This document shows positions 34,994 through 42,456 of a DNA stretch of 64,000 nt, one piece after another. The DNA lies in NCBI GenBank assembly GCA_902495355.1, contig CABUWV010000006.1, forward strand, positions 1 through 64,000, given 5' to 3'. Under the pieces are notes generated by a model that searched no databases, was not told the origin of the DNA, and saw only the letters and a program-made list of their open reading frames with translations. This stretch comes from an uncultured Collinsella sp. (GTDB taxonomy: Bacteria > Actinomycetota > Coriobacteriia > Coriobacteriales > Coriobacteriaceae). Position numbers and translations under genes: made by a program. Numbering within the stretch: position 1 is the first letter of the stretch; the number at the start of each line of letters is the position of its first letter.

Positions 34994-35543
34994 TTACGAG
35001 CGCGAGAGCGAAACGGTCGCCTTCAGTGGCTTTTTGAACGCAGAGCGCCAACGCATCCTGGCGGCTGCGACCCCTGAGCGCCGTGCGCAGATGGAGGCTG
35101 CCGAGGAGTCGCGCGCGGTCTATCGCGCGTGGAACGCGGTGTGCTCGGGCACGCGCGAGGGGCGGCATGTGACGGGGCTGCGTTACCTGCCCGAGTCCAA
35201 TGAACTGCTGGTGTATCTCGACTCGCCCTCGTGGACGCAGGAAATGACGCTGTTGCGCGAGATCATCCGCGCGCGCATGGAGCGCGCCGGTGCGCATGTG
35301 GACGGCCTGGTGTTCAAAACCACCGCACCCGGTCACACGCCGCCCGCCGCCAAGGAGCGCCTGCGCCCGCCGACGACAGAGCGCCCGCCGGCCCCGCATG
35401 CCGACCTCAGCGATGCCGAGCGCACCGAGATTGAGCGCCAAGTGGCGCCCATCGAAGACCAAAAACTGCGCGAGGCCCTCGAGAATGCCATGAGAGCCAG
35501 TGCCGAGTGGGCCAAGGGCGTGCAAAGTAAAAAAGAGCCTTAA
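34980..35543 (+). CDS. DciA-family (DUF721) protein
   Basis: 187 residues. The domain at about 40-115 (YRAWNAVCSGTREGRHVTGLRYLPESNELLVYL, SPSWTQEMTLLREIIRARM) fits DUF721/DciA, the ancestral loader of the replicative helicase in bacteria lacking DnaC/DnaI. No dnaC or dnaI occurs beside dnaB here, which agrees. The tail is Pro/Glu-rich. GTG start inside the end of recF; translation is coupled. A terminator follows. Confidence 0.85.
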   Translation: MRRANYERESETVAFSGFLNAERQRILAAATPERRAQMEAAEESRAVYRAWNAVCSGTREGRHVTGLRYLPESNELLVYLDSPSWTQEMTLLREIIRARMERAGAHVDGLVFKTTAPGHTPPAAKERLRPPTTERPPAPHADLSDAERTEIERQVAPIEDQKLREALENAMRASAEWAKGVQSKKEP

Positions 35544-35570
35544 ATCGCATCTGGTGGCCTTGTAGAGCCA

Positions 35571-35600
35571 AATACCCTCGTTCCCGAGGGTATTTTTTTA
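35571..35600 (+). terminator. Terminator of the dnaN-recF-dciA unit
   Basis: A 10-bp stem (AATACCCTCG 35571-35580 with 35585-35594) closes TTCC, followed by a T-run. Confidence 0.85.
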
Positions 35601-35648
35601 CGATAAACTAGTAAGGCTGTACACATTTTCTTGACTGAAGGAGGACGT

Positions 35649-37679
35649 GTGGCAAACGAAAACGATTACGATGGCGGCGAGATTAAGATTCTCGAAGGTC
35701 TCGAGGCCGTTCGTAAGCGCCCGGGCATGTATATCGGCTCGACGAGCGCCAGCGGTCTGCATCACCTGGTGTGGGAGATCGTTGACAACTCCGTCGACGA
35801 GGCCATGGCCGGTTTCTGCACCGAGATCCAGGTGACGGTCCACGCCGACAACTCCATCACGGTCGTCGACAACGGGCGTGGCATCCCCGTCGACGAGCAC
35901 CCTGTTAAAAAGATCCCGACGCTCGAGGTCGTCATGACGATCTTGCACGCCGGCGGTAAGTTCGATAACTCGGCCTATAAGGTCTCGGGTGGCTTGCACG
36001 GTGTGGGCATCTCCGTCGTCAACGCACTGTCCAAGCGCGTGGTCGTTCAGGTTCGTCGCGATGGCAACACCTACGAGATGGAGTTCTCGCGCGGCAAGAC
36101 CGTCAAGAAGATGGAGGTCGTGGGCACCTCGGATTCGACGGGCACCACCGTCACCTTCTGGCCCGACGATGAGATCTTCGAGACCTGCATCTACGATTTC
36201 GATACGCTGCATAACCGTCTGCAGGAGACGGCGTTCCTCAATAAGAACCTCAAAATCGTGCTGACCGACGAGCGCGAAGCGACTCCCCACGTGGAGGAGT
36301 TTTGCTACGAGGGCGGCATCATCGACTTCGTCAAGTTCCTCAACGAGGGCAAGGACGTCCCCGAGGCCTTTAAGGAGCCCATCTACATCGAGGGCAAATC
36401 GGACCCGGACGCGCCTGTGGCCAAGATGGGCGAGGTCGAGGTTTCCCTGCAGTGGAATAGCGGCTACGGCGAGAACGTCATGTCGTTTGCCAACGACATC
36501 TACACCCCCGAAGGCGGCATGCACCTTGAGGGCTTCCGTACCGCGCTCACCCGCGTGATCAACGATTACGCGCGCAAGCAGAACCTGCTCAAGGAAAAAG
36601 ACGCCAACCTGACCGGCGACGATGTGCGCGAGGGCCTTTCGGCCGTTATCTCGGTCAAGCTGCCCGATCCGCAGTTTGAGGGCCAGACCAAGGCCAAGCT
36701 CGGCAGCTCCTATATGCGCGCGCTGACGCTCAAGATCGTGACCGACGGCCTCGCCGACTACCTTGAGGAGCATCCTAAGCCCGCCCGCGAGATCGTCAAG
36801 AAAGCCCAGCAGGCCTGCAAGGCCCGCAACGCCGCCCGCAAGGCGCGCGAGGCGACCCGCCGCAAGAGCCTGCTCGAGACGGCGTCCCTGCCCGGTAAGC
36901 TCGCCGACTGCTCGGTGCGCGATGCCGAGCTGACCGAGCTCTTCATCGTAGAGGGCGACTCGGCAGGCGGTTCGGCCAAGGACGGCCGTCGCCGAGACAT
37001 CCAGGCGATTCTGCCCCTGCGCGGCAAGATTTTGAACGTCGAACGCGTTGGTGACCATCGCGCGTTCTCGAGTGACACCATTCAGTCGCTGATTACCGCG
37101 ATCGGCTGCGGCGTCACGACGAGTGCCGGCGACGGCGGCGACTTCGATATCACCAAGGCGCGCTACCACAAGATCATCATCATGACCGATGCAGACGTCG
37201 ACGGTGCGCATATCCGCATCCTGCTGCTGACGTTCTTCTACAAGTACATGCGTCCGCTGATCGATGCCGGCTACGTCTATGTTGCCTGCCCGCCCATCTT
37301 TGGCATTAAGGTGCGCAACAAGATCCACTACGTGTATCCCAACGGCCGCCAGTCCGAAGACGAGATCCTGCGCGACACCATCCAGAGTCTGGGCCTGAAC
37401 CCCGACGATAACGACGAGGACGGCAAGGCCAAGGACGGCAAGATTACCAAAAAGCGCAAGGGCTATACCGTCCAGCGCTACAAGGGCCTGGGCGAGATGG
37501 ACCCCAAGCAGCTTGCCTCGACGACGATGGACCCCAAGACCCGCATTCTGCAGCGCGTGTCGATCGAGGACGCCGTGGTGGCGGACCGCGCCGTGCGCGA
37601 GCTGATGGGTTCCGAGGTCGGCTATCGCCGCGAGTACATCGAGAAGCATGCACATGATGCACGATTCCTTGACGCTTAA
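35649..37679 (+). CDS. gyrB: DNA gyrase subunit B
   Basis: 676 residues. ATPase subunit of gyrase. N-terminal GHKL domain: EAVRKRPGMYIGS, DNSVDEAMAG, DNGRGIPVD, GGLHGVGISVVNAL. TOPRIM: EGDSAGGSAKDGRRRD and PLRGKILNVE, with acidic DADVDGAHI. Start: GTG at 35649 with GAAGGAGG upstream; the frame opens earlier with TTG at 35631. Codes 11 bases ahead of gyrA in the same operon. Confidence 0.96.
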   Translation: MANENDYDGGEIKILEGLEAVRKRPGMYIGSTSASGLHHLVWEIVDNSVDEAMAGFCTEIQVTVHADNSITVVDNGRGIPVDEHPVKKIPTLEVVMTILHAGGKFDNSAYKVSGGLHGVGISVVNALSKRVVVQVRRDGNTYEMEFSRGKTVKKMEVVGTSDSTGTTVTFWPDDEIFETCIYDFDTLHNRLQETAFLNKNLKIVLTDEREATPHVEEFCYEGGIIDFVKFLNEGKDVPEAFKEPIYIEGKSDPDAPVAKMGEVEVSLQWNSGYGENVMSFANDIYTPEGGMHLEGFRTALTRVINDYARKQNLLKEKDANLTGDDVREGLSAVISVKLPDPQFEGQTKAKLGSSYMRALTLKIVTDGLADYLEEHPKPAREIVKKAQQACKARNAARKAREATRRKSLLETASLPGKLADCSVRDAELTELFIVEGDSAGGSAKDGRRRDIQAILPLRGKILNVERVGDHRAFSSDTIQSLITAIGCGVTTSAGDGGDFDITKARYHKIIIMTDADVDGAHIRILLLTFFYKYMRPLIDAGYVYVACPPIFGIKVRNKIHYVYPNGRQSEDEILRDTIQSLGLNPDDNDEDGKAKDGKITKKRKGYTVQRYKGLGEMDPKQLASTTMDPKTRILQRVSIEDAVVADRAVRELMGSEVGYRREYIEKHAHDARFLDA

Positions 37680-37690
37680 GAGGAGGTAAC

Positions 37691-40432
37691 GTGGCAGACG
37701 ATATCAACAATAACGAGGGTATGGACGAGGCCGGCGATGCCGGTATGCCCGATGATCTGAAGCGCCTGCTTGCCCGTGCTGAGCAGGGCGAGGACGGCGA
37801 TCCGGACGCCTATAACCCCGATGCCGATGATGATGAGGAAGAAGACGACGACGCTGAGCTCGAGGAGAGCTTTGGCGAAGTCGATCGCGGCGCCTCGGCC
37901 GGCGAGGATATCAACGGCGGCCAGCTCCAGATTTCGGAGTTTGGCCGCGAGATGAAGCAGTCGTTCATCGAGTATTCGATGTCGGTCATCACGGCGCGCG
38001 CCCTGCCGGACGTGCGCGACGGCTTAAAGCCGGTGCACCGCCGCATCCTGTACGCGATGAACGAGAGCGGCATCTACCCCAACCGCCCACATAAGAAGTC
38101 GGCCTGGACGGTCGGCGAAGTTATCGGTAAGTACCACCCGCACGGCGATTTCGCGGTCTATGAGGCCATGGTCCGCCTGGCGCAGTGGTTCTCCATGCGC
38201 ACGCCGCTCATCGACGGTCACGGCAACTTCGGTAACATCGACGGCGACGGCGCGGCGGCCATGCGTTACACCGAGAGCCGCCTGGCAAAGCCCGCCATGG
38301 AACTGCTGCGTGACTTGCAGAAGGATACCGTCGACTGGCAGCCCAACTACGACGAATCACTTGCCGAGCCCGTGGCGCTGCCTGCGCGCTTCCCCAACCT
38401 GCTGGTCAACGGCAGCCAGGGCATCGCCGTCGGCATGGCCACCAACATCGCCCCGCATAACCTCACCGAGGCGATTGAGGCCACCTGCTACCTGATCGAC
38501 AACCCCGACGCCACCGTCGACGAGCTCATGCAGATCATGCCAGGTCCGGACTTCCCCACCGGCGCCATAATCATGGGCAGCGCCGGCATTAAGCAGAGCT
38601 ACGAGACCGGCCGCGGCTCCATTACCGTGCGTGCCAAGGCACATGTGGAGTCCACCAAGACCGGTCGCAGCCGCCTGGTCTTTACCGAGATTCCCTACAT
38701 GGTCAACAAGGGCACCCTGCAGGAGAAGATCGCCCAACTCGTCAACGACAAGCGCATCGTGGGTATCTCGGATATGCGCGATGAGTCCAACCAGAAGGGT
38801 ATCCGTCTGGTCATCGAACTCAAGAAGGGCGTCATCCCGCAGGTCGTGCTCAACAACCTGTACAAGTACACCTCGTTGCAGACGACCTTTGGCGCCAACA
38901 ACCTGGCGCTTGTCAACGGCGTTCCCAAATGCCTGAGCCTGCGCGAGATGCTGCAGCACTACATCGACCACCAGGTCGACGTCGTCACCCGCCGCACCCG
39001 CTTTGACCTCAAGAAGGCCCAGGCGCGTGCCCATATCCTCGAGGGCTACCTGATGGCTCTCGACCATATCGACGAGGTCATCAGCATCATCCGCTCCTCG
39101 CAGACCGACTCTGAGGCCAGCAGTCGCCTGATCGAGCGCTTTGGCTTTACGCCCGAGCAGACTACGGCCATCCTCGAGATGAAGCTGCGCCGCCTGACCG
39201 GCCTGGAGCGCGACAAGATTCAGGAAGAGCTGGACGGCTTGCGCCGCGCCATCGCCTACTACGAGGACCTGTTGGCGCACGAAGAGAAGATTCTGGGCGT
39301 CATCAAGGAAGAGATGCGCGAGATCTCCAAGAAGTTCGGCGATAAGCGCCGCACCGAGATTAGCCATGTCGAGAAGGACCTGGACGTCGAAGATCTGATT
39401 GCCGACGAGGACATGGTCGTGACCATCACCCACACCGGCTACGTCAAGCGCATCCCGGTGGCCGCCTATCGCGCCCAAAAGCGCGGCGGCAAGGGCGTGT
39501 CGGGCGTCAACCTCAAAGAGGACGACGTTATCGACGAGATGTTTATCGCATCCACGCACGAGTACGTGCTGTTCTTCTCGAGCAAGGGCAAAGTCTATCG
39601 CCTGAAGGTGCACGAGCTGCCGGTTGGCACGCGCCAGGCGCGCGGCACCGCGATTGTCAACCTGCTGCCTTTCGAGGAGGGCGAGAAGATCGCGAGCGTC
39701 ATCAGCTGCCGCGAGTTCCCCGCCGACGAGTACCTGATGTTTGCCACCAAGAGCGGCATGGTCAAGAAGACCGTGATGAGCGCCTACGACCGTAGCCGCC
39801 GCGATGGCCTGATCGCCATCAACCTGAGGGACGACGACGCGCTGCTCGCTGTGCGTCGCGTGCGCGAGGGTGACAAGATCATCATGGCAACCACCGCGGG
39901 CAAGGCGATTATGTTCCCCGAGGACCAGGTGCGCGCCACCGGCCGCGATACCAGCGGCGTTCGCGGTATCGGTATGAAGGACGGCGTGAGCGTTCTGGGC
40001 ATGGAAGTCACTAACGGCAACGGCGATCTGTTCGTCATCACCGAGCGCGGCTACGGCAAGCGCACGCCGGTCGCGGACTACCCAGAGCAGAATCGCGGCG
40101 GCCAGGGCGTCTACACCATCCAAATGACCGAGCGCAAGGGCAACCTCGCGGCCATGAAGACGGTGGGCCCGCAGCACGAGCTGTTCATCGTGACGGAGGG
40201 TGCGACGGTCATTCGCGTCAAGACCGACGAGATCAGCCAGACCGGCCGCGCCACCCAGGGCGTCAAGATGATGACCGTCGACGACAACGACCGCGTATGC
40301 GCCGTAGCCCGCATGACGGCAGCCAAAGAGAAGCCCGAAGGCGAAGCAACAGAAGACGGTTCTGCCCCCGAAGAAGCCCCAGTCGATCTAGGCGATGGCA
40401 ACGACATGCCAGAAGATCTCCTAGACGAGTAA
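37691..40432 (+). CDS. gyrA: DNA gyrase subunit A
   Basis: 913 residues. Breakage-reunion subunit. The catalytic Tyr is in AAMRYTESR. The C-terminal pinwheel has repeated GGKG/RGTAI-type blades and the gyrase-box-like segment AYRAQKRGGKGVSG. Odd points: an acidic N-terminal extension of about 75 residues (DADDDEEEDDDAELEES) precedes the usual start at LQISEFGREMKQSFIEYSM; and the quinolone-binding stretch reads HPHGDFAVYE, with Phe154 (codon 38150-38152) at the E. coli Ser83 position and Glu at the Asp87 position. AGGAGG precedes the GTG start. A terminator follows. Confidence 0.96.
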   Translation: MADDINNNEGMDEAGDAGMPDDLKRLLARAEQGEDGDPDAYNPDADDDEEEDDDAELEESFGEVDRGASAGEDINGGQLQISEFGREMKQSFIEYSMSVITARALPDVRDGLKPVHRRILYAMNESGIYPNRPHKKSAWTVGEVIGKYHPHGDFAVYEAMVRLAQWFSMRTPLIDGHGNFGNIDGDGAAAMRYTESRLAKPAMELLRDLQKDTVDWQPNYDESLAEPVALPARFPNLLVNGSQGIAVGMATNIAPHNLTEAIEATCYLIDNPDATVDELMQIMPGPDFPTGAIIMGSAGIKQSYETGRGSITVRAKAHVESTKTGRSRLVFTEIPYMVNKGTLQEKIAQLVNDKRIVGISDMRDESNQKGIRLVIELKKGVIPQVVLNNLYKYTSLQTTFGANNLALVNGVPKCLSLREMLQHYIDHQVDVVTRRTRFDLKKAQARAHILEGYLMALDHIDEVISIIRSSQTDSEASSRLIERFGFTPEQTTAILEMKLRRLTGLERDKIQEELDGLRRAIAYYEDLLAHEEKILGVIKEEMREISKKFGDKRRTEISHVEKDLDVEDLIADEDMVVTITHTGYVKRIPVAAYRAQKRGGKGVSGVNLKEDDVIDEMFIASTHEYVLFFSSKGKVYRLKVHELPVGTRQARGTAIVNLLPFEEGEKIASVISCREFPADEYLMFATKSGMVKKTVMSAYDRSRRDGLIAINLRDDDALLAVRRVREGDKIIMATTAGKAIMFPEDQVRATGRDTSGVRGIGMKDGVSVLGMEVTNGNGDLFVITERGYGKRTPVADYPEQNRGGQGVYTIQMTERKGNLAAMKTVGPQHELFIVTEGATVIRVKTDEISQTGRATQGVKMMTVDDNDRVCAVARMTAAKEKPEGEATEDGSAPEEAPVDLGDGNDMPEDLLDE

Positions 40433-40472
40433 GAGGCTCTAGCTGGTAAAAATCATCAGACCCCATATATCG

Positions 40473-40505
40473 GCGGTCGGCGCACTGCGCGCCGACCGCT
40501 TTTTT
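40473..40505 (+). terminator. Terminator of gyrBA
   Basis: An 11-bp stem (GCGGTCGGCGC 40473-40483 with 40489-40499), followed by six T. Confidence 0.85.
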
Positions 40506-40524
40506 GAAAACCTTTGAACCCCAC

Positions 40525-40661
40525 GTCGCCCCCGGCTGCCCGGCGGCATGCGAAGTCGATCGCGAGTTCCGCACGAGCAGGAGAGCACTTAATGTGCTCT
40601 CCGTGCGAGCAGGACTGTCCGAGCAGGCGACTTCGCATGCCGCCGGGCAGCCGGGGGCGAC
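40525..40661. repeat. Long perfect inverted repeat (element C)
   Basis: Two 34-base arms (40525-40558 and 40628-40661) are perfectly complementary and very GC-rich (GTCGCCCCCGGCTGCCCGG...). The 69-base centre has a further hairpin (GAGAGCAC/GTGCTCTC) flanked by GCACG/CGTGC, and three GAGCAGG words. It follows the gyrA terminator and precedes the tRNA-Ile promoter. It is not a normal terminator: it has no T-run. Confidence 0.85.
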
Positions 40662-40688
40662 ACCCCTCAAAGATTTTCAAAAAAGTTG

Positions 40689-40718
40689 TTGACGCGCGCG
40701 TAACGACTCGTCTAATAT
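40689..40718 (+). promoter_or_regulatory. Promoter of tRNA-Ile
   Basis: TTGACG (40689-40694), an 18-base spacer and TAATAT (40713-40718), 14 bases before the tRNA. Confidence 0.8.
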
Positions 40719-40732
40719 ATCCCTTGCGCGAT

Positions 40733-40809
40733 GGACCTGTAGCTCAGTTGGTTAGAGCGTCCGGCTGATAACCGGGAGGTCACAAGTTCGAATCTTGTCA
40801 GGTCCACCA
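40733..40809 (+). tRNA. tRNA-Ile (anticodon GAT)
   Basis: A 77-base cloverleaf with encoded CCA. The acceptor GGACCTG pairs with CAGGTCC. The anticodon loop CTGATAA gives GAT. The D-arm GCTCAGTTGGTTAGAGC and T-arm AAGTTCGAATCTT are standard. It stands alone, not in an rRNA spacer, with its own promoter and terminator. Confidence 0.95.
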
Positions 40810-40823
40810 TCAAAACTGTGAAG

Positions 40824-40853
40824 AGCCTCGAGGCATGGCCTCGGGGCTTTTTT
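40824..40853 (+). terminator. Terminator of tRNA-Ile
   Basis: An 11-bp stem (AGCCTCGAGGC 40824-40834 with 40838-40848), followed by six T. Confidence 0.85.
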
Positions 40854-40881
40854 CTTGTGTGTGATAAAACTCATTTTGGTT

Positions 40882-40911
40882 TTGTGTGCTGTGCGAAAGA
40901 TTGGGTAGTAT
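40882..40911 (+). promoter_or_regulatory. Possible promoter of the BFN gene
   Basis: TTGTGT, an 18-base spacer and TAGTAT, about 58 bases before the start codon. The boxes are only fair matches. Confidence 0.4.
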
Positions 40912-40968
40912 AGCTATTCAATGCGGCGAAGGCGCCGCGTGTTAACCGCTACGTACCGGAGGTGTTCC

Positions 40969-41469
40969 ATGGTTCGTGTCGACATAGAGACCATCGTCAT
41001 GGCCGCCGGTCCCGTGCCATCGCTTATCGTACTTCGCGAGCGCTGCAGCAAATCGGACTCCCCTGCGCCGCTGCGCTCCCTTTCTATCCAAACTGGTTCG
41101 TTTGAGGCTGCGGCTATTAGCCGCGGTATCGACAGCGGCCGTGCCGAGCGCCCGATTGCCCATGACCTGTTGCTCGACACGCTTGATGCCCTGGATGCAA
41201 AACTTGAGCGTATCGAGATTGTCCGCGCCGAGCTGCCCGTGTTCTACGCGACGGTCGTCGTTTTGGCCGGTGGAGGCGAGCATAGGATCGATGCGCGTCC
41301 GAGCGATGCCATCGCCCTCGCCGTGCGCAGCAATGCCCCCATGTTTGTTGAGGACGACATCATGAACCGTCTGGGGACCGTCTCTCCGGTTGCCGAGGAA
41401 GTCGATGACGAGCAGGAATTTGAGAAGTTCGACGAGTTCGTCCATACGCTCTCGCCCGATGATTTTTAA
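40969..41469 (+). CDS. Bifunctional nuclease (BFN/DUF151) family protein
   Basis: 166 residues from the ATG at 40969 (GGAGG upstream). The BFN core is visible: RSLSIQTGSFEAAAISRGI, PIAHDLLLDTL, FYATVVVLAGGGEHRIDARPSDAIALAVRSNAPMFV. Plant homologues show RNase and DNase activity; the bacterial role is unclear. The tail is acidic. The next gene starts at the base after its stop codon, so the two are coupled. Confidence 0.88.
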   Translation: MVRVDIETIVMAAGPVPSLIVLRERCSKSDSPAPLRSLSIQTGSFEAAAISRGIDSGRAERPIAHDLLLDTLDALDAKLERIEIVRAELPVFYATVVVLAGGGEHRIDARPSDAIALAVRSNAPMFVEDDIMNRLGTVSPVAEEVDDEQEFEKFDEFVHTLSPDDF

Positions 41470-41859
41470 ATGACGGGTAGCCATGAGACGGAGTGTGCAC
41501 TGATGGAGCGTGGCGTCTCGGCCGAGGTCGCCGCCATTGCCCGCGAGGCCCAGATGCGCTCGGAGGCATCCGAGGCCGCACGCATCGCCTATGTGACGCA
41601 GGCCCGTACGCTTCGCGAACGCCGCGCCTCCTTTATCAAGATGGTTACCGTCTCCGCACTTGTCGCGGCAATCTCATCGCGCCTTCGTGGTACAGTTGGT
41701 GCGCTTGGGTTTTCGATTTCGACGGGCTTGGTCATCTGGGGCGTGGTCGATGCCGTGATGCTGACCAACCAGATTAAGGTTCTCGATAAGCGTGCGGCCG
41801 ATATGATGCGCGTCCGCGACGCCGCCGCCAAGATCGCTGCCGAGGCACAAGAGATGTAA
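41470..41859 (+). CDS. Hypothetical membrane protein
   Basis: 129 residues. An amphipathic Ala/Glu-rich N-terminus is followed by two hydrophobic segments (about 60-76 and 80-98) and a charged helix at the end (LDKRAADMMRVRDAAAKIAAEAQ). No family recognised. It begins directly after the BFN stop (TAAATG) and is followed 30 bases later by another unknown gene, so the three likely form one operon. Confidence 0.7.
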   Translation: MTGSHETECALMERGVSAEVAAIAREAQMRSEASEAARIAYVTQARTLRERRASFIKMVTVSALVAAISSRLRGTVGALGFSISTGLVIWGVVDAVMLTNQIKVLDKRAADMMRVRDAAAKIAAEAQEM

Positions 41860-41889
41860 CGACGCCGGAATCGATGGGAAGGTCTAAAA

Positions 41890-42339
41890 ATGGCACAGGA
41901 TATGCAGGACGCCGGTAACGTCTCCGCCGAGCTCGACGCCATGGTGTGCGACCTCATCGGGGCATTTTTAGACGATCTTGCCGCCGGTGAGAACCCCGGC
42001 GTTGTCGTTGCGATCGAAGATGCCGCGTCCAACCGGTATCTGGCGGCACTCGACGAGGACGGCGAGGAGGCATGCCTCGAGGCTGCCACCAACTTTATCT
42101 CCGAGCACAAGATGGGCCTTAAGGACGAGGGCCTGGGTCGCATCGCCCGTTACGCCATCGGCTACACCGGTTGTGTCGAAATTGACGGCGGCTACCATGA
42201 CGCCCTGCTCGTGAGTTTCTTTGAGACGACGCTCGAGAGCGGCTTTTCGGCATACGTACTGTACGAGGGTGTGGGGGCCGGCGATGGTTTTATGTGGAGC
42301 GACCCTGAACCTGCAGGCGAGGAAACCCCTCTTATCTAA
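41890..42339 (+). CDS. Hypothetical cytosolic protein
   Basis: 149 residues, acidic, no membrane segment or signal. It reads as a small alpha/beta protein (GVVVAIEDAASNRYLAAL, DALLVSFFETTLESGFSAYVLYEG). No family recognised. GGGAAGG lies upstream of the ATG. Third gene of the BFN unit. Confidence 0.7.
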   Translation: MAQDMQDAGNVSAELDAMVCDLIGAFLDDLAAGENPGVVVAIEDAASNRYLAALDEDGEEACLEAATNFISEHKMGLKDEGLGRIARYAIGYTGCVEIDGGYHDALLVSFFETTLESGFSAYVLYEGVGAGDGFMWSDPEPAGEETPLI

Positions 42340-42456
42340 AATCGCTAAAATAAACGAGTTTTCGGTAAAAGGCTCAATATTCCCGCCGAGCGTTGTATTG
42401 CTGGGCGGGTCGCATACGCGTGCCGTTTGTATATAGATAGAAGATAGGGGAACTAC

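Noticed and set aside
35598..37655. 685-residue minus-strand frame opposite gyrB
   Set aside because: Covers gyrB almost exactly with no domain likeness; a shadow of a highly conserved gene.
40574..40627. Three GAGCAGG words as a possible CRISPR or tandem repeat
   Set aside because: Seven-base words with unequal spacing inside a larger inverted repeat; too short and irregular for a repeat array.
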